In this document: positions 1 to 12,850 of the stretch, piece by piece | Numbering within the stretch: position 1 is the stretch's first letter | How the letters are laid out: each line of letters starts with the position of its first letter | Position numbers and translations under genes: made by a program | Source: Paraspadella gotoi | Lineage: Eukaryota > Chaetognatha | Length of the DNA: 64,000 bases | Reading direction: 5' to 3' | NCBI GenBank assembly: GCA_051294375.1 | Contig: CM119265.1 | Span: forward strand, 13,508,124 to 13,572,123 | Notes under the pieces: generated by a model | What the model was told of the DNA's origin: nothing | The model's input: the letters and a program-made list of their open reading frames with translations, nothing else | Database searches by the model: none

Positions 1-3115
<3,115 letters not shown>

Positions 3116-3435
3116 CTAAAAAAAAGTGGCGAAATGAAAACTTAAATAGATCGAAAAGTAGGACAAAACGAAAACCAGAAAATCAGCCACCCTCTCCTTG
3201 GTCAATTTGGTTGAATGCTTCTGCAGCACTTCAAGGCAACACAAGGTATCTTATGAGGGCTGGGTGTTCTATTATACCCTTTTTAATTTTCTCTTTCTCT
3301 ATCTTTCTTTCCTTTTTTCTGTCTTTCTCTTTGTCGTTCTTTCTTATTGTCTTTTTTTACTAAAATTTTCTGAGATTGACTGAGTTTGTTGGATTTTTTT
3401 TTTTCTTTTGTCCCTCGTGCTCACCGTTCCGGCCA

Positions 3436-3840
3436 AGGACTCCACGCCCACTCCGATCGAGAGAGAAACGTAAATAAACAAACAAAAGCGGGGAAGGAAG
3501 GAGGAAGAGGAGTTTTCGAAGACGAGGCGACGCGGCGACGTGAGCGTGGCTCGAGACGATCTCACCGATCGATCGGTCCTCGCTTCGACGGATCGACGGG
3601 ACTTTTGTCTTCGAGTCTGGCCGAGTGTCGGGGCGAGAGATTCCGGCGCCGAGAGGTCGTGACCGGCTCGTCGTAGAAAGCGACGCGCCGATAATCCGTC
3701 GTCCGGAACCGGAGGCCCTTTCTTCACGCGCCACAGCTGATCGGCGCGCATCGTGGTTCGGAGGGATGGGGGCGTCTGCCTGTCCCTCTGGAAGGGGAGG
3801 CGGCGGGGGCGGAGAAAAGGTCAGTTCTGTGGAGTCATTT
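3436..3840. promoter_or_regulatory. CpG-rich block, possible promoter or first-exon region
   Basis: GC- and CpG-rich island in AT-rich surroundings, upstream of the first visible metalloproteinase exon. Both strands hold open frames. On plus, ATG at 3766 leads to a Gly-rich peptide and a good donor-like GTCAGT near 3820. On minus, an ATG at 3751 opens a frame with a hydrophobic stretch (FCLFIYVSLSIGVGVES) that could be a signal sequence. Neither joins in frame with an obvious splice site to exon 2776-3115, so no gene is called. Promoter function is inferred from composition and position only. Confidence 0.3.
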
Positions 3841-4985
3841 TGTAGATGCAGGTCACGAGGGGCGTGGCGGAAGCGAAGATTACAAACCAGTGTTAAGTCA
3901 TTTTCAGATAGCTTTTTTTTTCTGAGGAAATTTTGCGCAAAAAAAATAAAAATGTTGAAATATTTTAGGTCATTCGAATTATATTATAAAATTACAAAAA
4001 CATGGAAAAGTTCGGGAAAGTTTATTGAATGAATAATATTTCTTATATTAGCTGTACCAATTCCAGTTGTTTTTTAACGAAACAATCATTTCAAAGATTA
4101 ATTTAAAATATGGTACCAAATAAAGATGTAAAAAATGGGGAATCGGTCATATCAATTATTATAAAAACATAAATTCGTACAGTCACAAATTTAGATTCAA
4201 ATATTCTTATTTACCAATTTGTAGTATTTCATTTATGAGTTTGTTTTATTTCTTTTCACTTACAAAAAAATGACCAACCGCCTCTGTTTTAATTTCTCGT
4301 GTGTTCGCGGAATAAAGAATGAGTCACTCAAATTTGCAACAAAAAAAAAAGGTAAAAAAAATTTTCTCCGAAAATGAAAAAAAAGTAAAAAGGTAAGTGC
4401 GAGAGGCTGTCTCACTTACCCAATTCGAAAGCGCCAAGGTTCTGTTGGCGGCTCGAACGCGACCAAGGAAACGGGGAAGGAGATGAATTAGGAAGAGGAA
4501 GAAGATGTGATGGAGGATGAGGAGAACGATGAGGAGAAGACGTAGAAGAAAAGAAAAAAGAAGATTTAAAAAAAANNNNNNNNNNNNNNNNNNNNNNNNN
4601 GGGGAAAGTAAAAAAAAAACAGAAGATGCAATTTTGGCAAGGAAGAAGTTCTCCAGAGCGGGTGGCAGCAGACTAATAAAAATAAAATCGAGTCGAAGAT
4701 ATTTATTCGAAAAAAAGGAGAAGAGAGAGAGACGAGAGAGAGAGGAGAGAACTTTGGAGAGAGACGAGAGAGGAGAGAGGAAAGAGAGAGAGAGATAGAG
4801 AGATAATTAATATATCAATATCATTTTTTTCGTTCGAAAATTTCCGAGTCCCACCCAAAAAAAAAAAAAGGAATAACCTTCGCGGATTTGGCGCAAAACC
4901 ACCTAACACAAAATTTAAATTCGGAAAAGAATTTGAAGGGATTTCGTTAAAAACGGAAATTCGTGTTCGACTCTGCGATGCACTA
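3841..4985. other. No gene seen; AT-rich, 25-base assembly gap
   Basis: Homopolymer-rich AT sequence with a purine-rich stretch (4485-4800) interrupted by Ns at 4576-4600. I see no exon with supporting splice sites. Confidence 0.6.
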
Positions 4986-4989
4986 ACTG

Positions 4990-5125
4990 CGGAGAGAGAA
5001 GACGCGGAAAGGAGACCTTATCCTCCGTCGCCCGCAGGAAAATCTCCCGCCGTTACCGCGCTGCGGGGTCTCGTCGCGCCGGTGCCGCCAGCCGCGCCCG
5101 CCGCTGCCAACGCCGGCCGAGCACC
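4990..5125. other. Short GC-rich island
   Basis: About 130 bases of very GC- and CpG-rich sequence flanked by AT-rich DNA. Both strands contain open frames rich in Arg and Ala, which high GC alone produces. It may be a promoter or first-exon fragment; no start codon or splice signal decides it. Confidence 0.3.
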
Positions 5126-5579
5126 GCGTTCGATACGAATGTTCACAGAATTTAAAATACTATGAGCATGGCAATGTATAGAAAATTACAAAAATTAATA
5201 TGAAAATAGCAGAAAGAGAAAAAGAATAATAGATTACATGAGAATAAAATACGGATTCCAAATCTAATAAAGGCATCCGTATTAATGGCAGCATTAAAAC
5301 TTGGCTACCGTTCAAGAAATGCAATTCAATGGTTGGATATACCTTAAGACCCTGATAGTGATATGTGCTGTGGTTTTTATACGCTAAAAATAAAACATAA
5401 TGTTTTTTTCGGTTCATTACACTTATTTCATTCGTGAATGTCCTTGCAACAAAAAAAACCTTGCAAACTTAGAAGAAACTTAGAAGAAAAAAGCCTGAGA
5501 AAGATAAACAGAGCTAAAGAATAGCACACAAACACATTAAAACGAACTTTTTTAAAGAGAATGGGTTTTTTGAGGTTTT

Positions 5580-5612
5580 TTTTTGTTGTTGTTGTTGTTG
5601 TTGTTGTTCTTG
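5580..5612. repeat. (TTG)n microsatellite
   Basis: Eight or more TTG units after a T run. The flanks to 5800 are AT-rich and show no gene. Confidence 0.8.
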
Positions 5613-5825
5613 TTTTTTGTAGGAAAGGGTCTATTACTGCGAAAATGTCGATAAAAAATTAAAACGAGTAAATTTAGAGAAGTAAGACATGAGACGGATG
5701 AAGAAACTTAGCCTAATGTAAAGAGAAAATAAAGAGATATAAACAAAGGAAAGAAAGAAAAAGAAAAGAAAGGGAGAGACGTCTGCGGTGGTCCTATCAC
5801 CACAGGATGAGATTAAAGCTTGCTA

Positions 5826-6075
5826 CTTTTCACAGCGCATCTCAGTGGCTCATGGTGGACTGAATTGCACTCACCCAATGTGCGTCCCTGCGTTCGAGCC
5901 CTGAGGTTGTTCAAGTGTAGAAAGTGGATGGGACCGGTTAAACCCGCCTGTAGCATGGCGAGCCTTACTTGCCAGATCCAAAGCTTCTGGACTACATTTG
6001 AACATGCTGTCTCGCCTTGTCGCCACCGATGACACGCTGCGCGGTGGCCCTGTGTAAAACCAGCCTCTCAATGGT
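5826..6075 (+). mobile_element. tRNA-derived SINE, family 1, copy A
   Basis: Begins with a tRNA-like head: an A-box-like TGGCTCATGGTGG near 5850 and a B-box-like GCGTTCGAGCCC near 5891, spaced as in a pol III internal promoter. A tRNA-unrelated body follows. It contains AACCCGCCTGTAGCATG, which recurs in copy B and, as AACCCGCCTGTAACATG, in the element at 10480-10660. SINE identity is inferred from the A/B-box head plus dispersed copies; no poly-A tail or target-site duplication was delimited. Confidence 0.6.
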
Positions 6076-6354
6076 GACCGCCACGTTGATCGCCGAACAC
6101 GCAACCCCGGCATTGGATAATACCTCCTTCTGCCGTTGATGTTTTGGTTTGAGCTTACACACTGCCACTCAAAGTCGAGCCCAACCAGAATGAAAGAGCA
6201 GTCAGCGGAGAGACATTGCGCGTTGCATCCCCGCCTGCGTTCGTACCTCTCAGATGCGAGATCCCGGGGCCGGCTGTCTGACTTGTTTGGTCCATCACCA
6301 CAGTATGGATTTACTACCACGCTGTCCCTGTTACTTTCAGCGGCGAAAGCATCG

Positions 6355-6600
6355 TGCCTCCAGTGGACTAATGGCACCAGCCCTCAAAGTGTCGCGTCGC
6401 CTGTCGTTCAGAAGCCCTGAAGCGTTTGCGTCATGTTAGAAAGTGGGAATGGAGCCGCCGGTAACCCGCCTCTGTAGCATGGGCCCTACTTGCCAGAGTT
6501 GCCACGCTGGAGTCTACTATGAACATGCTGTCTCGCTGTTCGCCACGACCGCGTGACACCGCTGCGGGTTGTGGCGGCCCTTAAAAACCAGCCTCTTCAA
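6355..6600 (+). mobile_element. tRNA-derived SINE, family 1, copy B (5' truncated or diverged)
   Basis: Body matches copy A along its length with small indels (AGAAAGTGG, CCCGCCTCTGTAGCATG, TACTTGCCAGA, GAACATGCTGTCTCGC, AACCAGCCTCT). The head is poorly preserved and no clear B box remains. The DNA between the copies (6076-6354) may hold further diverged repeat. Confidence 0.5.
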
Positions 6601-7388
6601 GACGGAGAAAGAGAGGATGAGATCGGAGTGAGAGAGAGAGAGAAAGACTGAGGAGAGAGAGAGATCATGGGCTGGAAGCCGTAGCGGCGATCTTTTCCTT
6701 TACGGAACGTTCGAATCCAAATTCGTCGTGCCCCATGATGGCTTCTTTTTTTTCTGCATTTGTAAAGCTATATTGAAAAGGTTACGTAAAACGAAATGTA
6801 CTTATTTCTGTTTATTTTCAGCGTACGACCGCAAGTTTTTTTCCTATTTATTTATTTCTTTATTTATTTTGTTATTTTTTTTGGCTGCCAGAGAGACGGC
6901 GTAACTCTCGAACGAGACGAACAATGACATTTAGTGTCCATCAGCAAAGTTATTGTATTGTCGAAGTAATCGTACTTATCATGCGGATCTTCCAAAACAT
7001 TTTCTTGGAAGATTTATCTAATTTTAATTTTCCGGGAATAAAATCGGTTTTAGTCCGGTTTTAGTTTTAATTCCGGCGATAATCCGTCTTGAGACGCGGG
7101 AATTCCGGGTTTGATACCTTTTCTCATCTCGCGAATCCTTTTGACAAGTTTTAAGAAGAACCACGCGATTGTGGAGACGTTGAGAAGAAAAGGCTGAAAA
7201 ATGAATTAAGCTTAATTAAATGCAAAATAGGTATTCCTAGTTAAGGAATTATCTCTGCTAATTCAGAGATCGAAAAAAAAAATTATACATTTTCCTAAAC
7301 CTCGTCATTACTATTTTGAACTTAGAACTTCAGTCGTCATTGACATCATCATCGTTATCATCATCTCTCAATCGATCATTCAGTTCCC
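6601..7388. other. No gene seen
   Basis: A short GA-rich run (6605-6665) is followed by AT-rich DNA without convincing exons. Confidence 0.55.
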
Positions 7389-7407
7389 ATCATCATCCAC
7401 ATCATCA

Positions 7408-7506
<99 letters not shown>

Positions 7507-7507
7507 T
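7389..7507. repeat. (CAT)n trinucleotide microsatellite
   Basis: About 38 CAT/ATC units, almost uninterrupted, with looser copies from 7335. Reading frames over it give only poly-Ser, poly-His or poly-Met. Confidence 0.96.
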
Positions 7508-7785
7508 CTTTCCACCGCAAATTTTTAAATCTGCCGATTATCCTCTTTGCGCGACGAAAACGACAACAAACAACGAATGTTATAGTGAAATAATCATTGA
7601 TTTTTAAATCAATGAATGCATGGATTTTAATTACTAGTTTCAATTAAGCTCTGTTGTTTGATGGCGGCGACATCGTGTTGTTCACAAGTTAATATCGAAA
7701 TTCCTCAGCAGTCAGCATCCTCTATTAAACTTTAGAAACAAACCCAAAGGAGGCAAGATCGATTTGACTGAGCGTTCGGTTTCTC

Positions 7786-7905
7786 TCTCTCTCTCNNNNN
7801 NNNNNNNNNNNNNNNNNNNNNNNNNNNNNNNNNNNNNNNNNNNNNNNNNNNNNNNNNNNNNNNNNNNNNNNNNNNNNNNNNNNNNNNNNNNNNNNNNNNN
7901 NNNNN
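7786..7905. other. TC tract running into a 110-base assembly gap
   Basis: CTCTCTCTC precedes 110 Ns and TCTGTG follows them, so the gap probably hides a longer (TC)n tract. Confidence 0.8.
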
Positions 7906-8107
7906 TCTGTGTTTGGACGCGACGCGTCGCGCGGTGTTTGTATACAGAAATCAATAAACCAACATTTTTTACAACCGAAAAACCATTATCCTTATTTTCT
8001 AATCCTCCGTTCACGGCGTCGGAATAAAATTGATTTTTTTTAATACTTTTTTATACTCTCTTTTATACTATCTATACTCTTTTCTTATTTTGTCTTTCAT
8101 CGGACGA

Positions 8108-11100
8108 ATGTGGTTGTACTTTTTCTCGTTGGTCCTCTACCTTATCTCTTTGCCGACGGAAACGATCGGGACGGGCGTCACTTCAGCGCCGGAAGACGCT
8201 TTTTCCGAATCGGCGTCCGCGCGAAATGTCCGAAGCCCCGAAGAGTGGCACAAAACTCTCGAGGACGAAGATCCCCACTCCAGCCTTTTATCCGTTTTTG
8301 AAAAGAGCAACAGGAAATATCGTCACGTGACCAAGTAAATTATAATTATAATTATTCTATTCCATGAAAAAAAAAAAAACGAGGGCGTAAGATTCACAAC
8401 TATTTGTATTGCCGCAGAATGCATGGTTGGGACGCTAATGGGGCGATAACCCGCCAAGCCTTTACGATTGGGATGAATGTAATTATTCGATTAGCCAATT
8501 AAATCTTTCCCTTAACCGACCAATCAGATTCTTGCAAGCGTCGACCCGCGTCGATGTCAACGTATCCACCTATCTCGTCCGCAGCGTCAATCTGGACGAG
8601 AAGCGCGAATGTCTCGACGTGACGTTCAGTTGTCGTTTCCGGTGGCGGGACACGCGGCTCGGATGGAATCCGGGGGAATACGGGGGAGTCACCTCGCTCA
8701 TTCTGTCCGTCGACGCGATCCCTGTCCCCGACGTTAGCGTTTTAAACGAGAGGGACGAAGGCGAGTCGGGGGACGGAATCGTAGCGCGGATTGTGTCATT
8801 AATGATACTAACAGTAACCGATGAGTGAATGACGTATTCTTTTTCTATCTGTTTACAATAAAATTGATTGCAGTTTGAAGTTTGTTTGAAGTTTTTAGTT
8901 GCGCCGCGAGTGCTCGCGGAGAAATTCTATAAGTCACTTTTCGGTCCGTCGGTCCGTCGGTCCGTCGGTATGTCTGTCTGTCTTGCATATAGTTGGTTTC
9001 TCGATCCTCAAATTTAAGGAAATCCTAAAATCCTAAATCCTAAAACTATTAAAAATAAAAGACGAAATTCTGATGTAGTGCGTGTCATAAATACATGAGC
9101 TAAGAAAGTTATTGTTGTCATGTAGTTATGTCGCGTCATATCATTTTATGTCATGTCATATCATGTCACAAAAATAGACGTGATAAGACAGTCACTGCGA
9201 CGCAACACATTTGAGTTACCGTTCTTGTTACTTTTGATTTCGAAGTCGACCCTAACGTTAACTCGATTTCGGCTCGAAAATTCTAANNNNNNNNNNAAAA
9301 ATGCTCATAATTTGCATATAGTTGGTTTCTCGATGCTCATTTGTTAAGAAGGGATAAAATCCTCCAATTTCAGGAAATCCTAAAATCCTAAATCCTAAAA
9401 CTATTAAAAACAAAAGACGAAATTCTGATGCAGCGCGTGTCATAAATACATGGGCTAAGAAAGTTATTGTCATGTCGTCATGTCACGTCATATCATTTTA
9501 TGTCATGTCATGTCATGTCACGAAAAATACACGTGATAAGGCAGTCACTGCGACGCAACACATTTGAGTTACTTTTCTTGTTACTTTTGATTTCGAAGTC
9601 GACCCTAACGTTAACTCGATTCAGGCTCGAAAATTCTAATTTTTTTCCTTTAATTAAAAGTCAAAACCTTCCTTCCAATTCAGAGTATNNNNNNNNNNNN
9701 NNNNNNNNNNNNNNNNNNNNNNNNNNNNNNNNNNNNNNNNNNNNNNNNNNNNNNNNNNNNNNNNNNNNNNNNNNNNNNNNNNNNNNNNNNNNNNNNNNNN
9801 NNNNNNNNNNNNNNNNNNNNNNNNNNNNNNNNNNNNNNNNNNNNNNNNNNNNNNNNNNNNNNNNNNNNNNNNNNNNNNNNNNNNNNNNNNNNNNNNNNNN
9901 NNNNNNNNNNNNNNNNNNNNNNNNNNNNNNNNNNNNNNNNNNNNNNNNNNNNNNNNNNNNNNNNNNNNNNNNNGGACCACTCACAGATCGTTGATCGTCT
10001 GCAGATTGGACGTGACATATTTTCCCTTCGATGACCACATTTGCGACATCTACATGGGAACTTGCGCGAGTCGGGAAGACAGGATTCGCGTTAGAACTTA
10101 GTTTTGTTATAGAATTATAATTTAAAAATATTCAGAAGTAAAATTGTTCCCGAGAGTCTGTGAAAAGCAATCCCATCACACTCGGATTAAAAATTTCTTC
10201 TCAAAATTTAAATAATTTATTTATTTTAGTTGTTGTCCGACGTCAACGAAATTCGTGAATTAGAATTCTCCCAAACTCATGGGCAGTGGAATATCCTTCA
10301 ATCTTGCGTGATGACGAAAAGTGACGAAAACCGAAGATCGCTCCTTATTTTCAGGCTTAAGATGCACAGAATTAACACCCTGAAAGTTGTCAATCTCATT
10401 CTTCCAGGATGCATGATTCTTATTCAAGTAAATGTTTTTTACAGACGTTATGGTGGACTAAAATCCACCAACTGTTGATCAGCGGCCATTGGTGCCGGAG
10501 GCAAGTCATTCGCCTCCCAACCCAAAGGTCCGGGGTTCTAGCCCGGTGGTCGTCTGGCAGTTAAGAGGGACGGGGCGCTCAACCCGCCTGTAACATGATC
10601 CGAAGCTCAGGGACTGCTTATATGGAAAGGTTCTGTCACTAACATATAACAATAATTACTGTCTCTTCAACGTAATAATTTTGGTCTTACCTTTCACTTT
10701 ACAATTGATTTTATAACATCGAACCCCAATAATTTTTTTAAATTAGAAAATAAATTACAAATATAATCCCTAACGCTTACCTATAATCCTTTTTTTTAGA
10801 TTGTCTTTAGTTACTGGCTGCCATTGGATTCGCCGGGCAAACCAATGATGGGGTATCAGTTTATCTGTCCGCAACTTACCAAAGCAGCACCATTCATAGA
10901 GTGACCCCCGACTCCAAACCTTTTCCAATGCTCGGCATTTCTACGCTTTCAATTGCGTACTCGCCACTGTGCAATTCGTGTCAGCCGTCGTTGTACTTTA
11001 CATTCGTTACCAGGTAAGGAAAAAAAACAATATATATTGAATATGGATAACTATTTAGACATTGTTATAATCCTTTCATTCATTTCGGATAACTATTTTA

Positions 11101-12149
11101 AAAATTTGATCCCATTTCCTAGGGTACGCTGAAAAAACCAATGCCCATTTTATGCAAAAGGTTTTTAAACTGAGTGATGCAACAGAATTGTGGACGGATT
11201 ATTTTCCTTTCAAGGTGGTTAGGTAAGGCATAAATTACGATCAAACAGTTTTGTTTTTTTTTATAATTTACTCTTTATTCTAATGCAGGCATGAACAGCA
11301 TCTGGAACAAGCAAAAATTTGGGCGATTTTGAAAAAAACTAAGAAACAAGGAAAAGTTGAAGGATTTGGTTACAGTCTTCCAGGATCACAAAAAGAGGTT
11401 CAGCACCACGAGTTTTACGAGGTACAAAACGATTTTAAATTTCGAGATCAAAAATGATTTTCAAATAATAAATAATTTTCATGGACATCTGTGATGCGTT
11501 TAATTATTAGTATTATATAGTAGTAGTATTAATAGTGTTAATAATACCGAAGGTTAATACTAGGATTGATCTTTTGTATCATTTTTATAGGCAAATTTAC
11601 AACCTTCTTCGCTTGAGCGACACCTAGCATCCATTGACTTGACAATGCGTCAAGAATCAAACAATTGGCGGCGAAAATGGGCCAGGGAGAAGCACCTCTT
11701 GGAATGTAAATCAGATTGGGAATCGCTAGCGTTAAGGGTAGACAGGTAACTATAACTACACCTAGATTTTCCTAAATATCAACGAAACAATGGCGAAAAT
11801 ATCTCGGGATATTCGAAAGCTTAGTACCGATCTTAGCTCATTGAAAAGCAGCGTAACAACTTCTGAACGAGCCAGCTGGGTTTTAAGTCCAAACTAGGAT
11901 TATCAGCTGCAGTTACCGGCTTCCCCGTTCATAATGTTTTATAGATATTAACGATTGACGCCCCTCTAGACAAGAGACGAATCCCAAGTATTTTAGCTAA
12001 TTAATTTGCATCATAGGATTTTGTTTTTGGCTTTCATATTGGTGTACTTCGTTGCTATGCCCGTGATTATCCTTGGTTCAACGACGAACCGAAGATTCAA
12101 CGGAGAAAATAATTACTGCACCTACACTGAATGGAAAAAAAATGATTGA
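8108..12149 (+). CDS. Nicotinic-like Cys-loop receptor subunit (ligand-gated ion channel)
   Basis: Membrane subunit of a pentameric neurotransmitter-gated channel. Exons seen: 8108-8334 (signal peptide MWLYFFSLVLYLISL), 8418-8478, about 8530-8790, a part hidden by the 9689-9973 gap, 9974-10089, 10230-10427, 10800-11013, 11123-11222, 11289-11421, 11591-11745 and 12017-12149. Ligand-domain marks are RWRDTRLGWNPGEYGGV and VPDVSVLNE. The Cys-loop CRLDVTYFPFDDHIC is complete. M1 starts VVNLILPG; M3 is NCVLATVQFVSAVVVLYI; M4 is ILFLAFILVYFVAMPVIILG. Loop C has no vicinal cysteine pair, so the subunit is not alpha-like. Three one-base deletions break the frame, near 10850 (G run), 10934 and 11162 (T run). 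Splice sites and all four TM segments remain, so consensus error is likelier than decay, but a pseudogene cannot be excluded. The phase into the third exon is unresolved. Confidence 0.85.
8939..8983. repeat. (GTCC/GTCG)n-(TGTC)n tetranucleotide repeat
   Basis: Tetranucleotide tract after TCACTTTTCGGTC. The same flank and order recur at 38446-38482 and 45474-45510, and reverse-oriented versions lie at 56563-56630 and 58949-58970. Confidence 0.8.
8983..9286. repeat. Intronic direct repeat, copy 1
   Basis: About 300 bases, from TTGCATATAGTTGG to GCTCGAAAATTCTAA, repeated with few differences at 9312-9638. Contains ATGTC/ATATC short repeats. Lies in the channel intron; a 10-base gap separates the copies. 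Confidence 0.85.
9312..9638. repeat. Intronic direct repeat, copy 2
   Basis: Second copy of the 8983 unit with a short insertion near its 5' end. It is followed within about 50 bases by the 285-base gap at 9689-9973, so further copies may be hidden. Confidence 0.85.
10480..10660 (+). mobile_element. tRNA-derived SINE, family 1, intronic copy
   Basis: Sits in the intron between the M1-start exon and the M1-M2 exon of the ion-channel gene. It has a tRNA-like head with the B-box-like GGGTTCTAGCCC near 10533 and shares the AACCCGCCTGTAACATG body with the elements at 5826-6600. It lies in the same orientation as the gene. The exact ends are uncertain. Confidence 0.55.
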
Positions 12150-12850
12150 TACCGTTTTTAATGATAAAAAACGCTTCGTAGACATTAGGAAACTCATCTA
12201 ACTTAATTTGGACTATTGAAAAATCGGAAAAAATTTACTTTCGACGACCGCGGTTATGACGGCTTTTAAAAAAACCCATTTAAAAATACTTATTTTTTTA
12301 AAAAAACTTAAAAAAAAATATTACCTAATTACCCTAACCCTAAACCCTCCTAACCTTAAACCACCCTTAAATCACCCTTATCCCTAACCCCTCCCTAACC
12401 CCAGTCGGCGAAAGTAAAAGTAACCAGAAAAGTTAAAAAACTTACAACCTTGAATGTAATTTGTAAATTGTACAGCGAACTAAAGGTTTTGTTAAAAAAT
12501 TTTTCTCTTTCAAACGGGTTGTAAATATTCGGAGCTGTCTTTGAACCGGTTTTATCGAAAAAAAATCCAAACTAACGCCCTTTTTTATTTTGATAAAGTT
12601 TATGCTTTGGAATCATAAAAATGTAATTTAATGAAATGAAATATTTGCATTTACGAATTTGAAAATATTACTTATAATTTTTTATCAGAAAAACCCCATT
12701 TAAAAAAAAAAAAAAAGAAATCGCTTCACCAATACTTTTTTTACTCCAAAAAAGGTCACGAAAAACACAACGCATCGAGAGAATCATTAAAAAAAATTTC
12801 ATAAAAATCACATCAAGTCACACACTAGGTATTCACTGCAAATACAACCG
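12150..12850. other. Intergenic AT-rich DNA with degenerate telomere-like tract
   Basis: Separates the ends of two convergent genes. Apart from the CCCTAA-like tract at 12325-12405, I see only homopolymer-rich AT sequence. Confidence 0.6.
12325..12405. repeat. Interstitial CCCTAA-like degenerate repeat
   Basis: Runs of ACCCTAA, CCCTCCTAA, CCCTTAAA and CCCTCCCTAACC variants over about 80 bases resemble a decayed metazoan telomere repeat (TTAGGG on the other strand). It is degenerate, so simple-sequence origin is possible. Confidence 0.5.

Noticed and set aside
4990-5125. Signal-peptide exon of the metalloproteinase in the GC island
   Set aside because: No ATG followed by a hydrophobic core and no donor in phase with exon 2776-3115.
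7316-7643. Poly-Ser and poly-Met proteins
   Set aside because: Artefacts of the (CAT)n microsatellite; no splice or start evidence.
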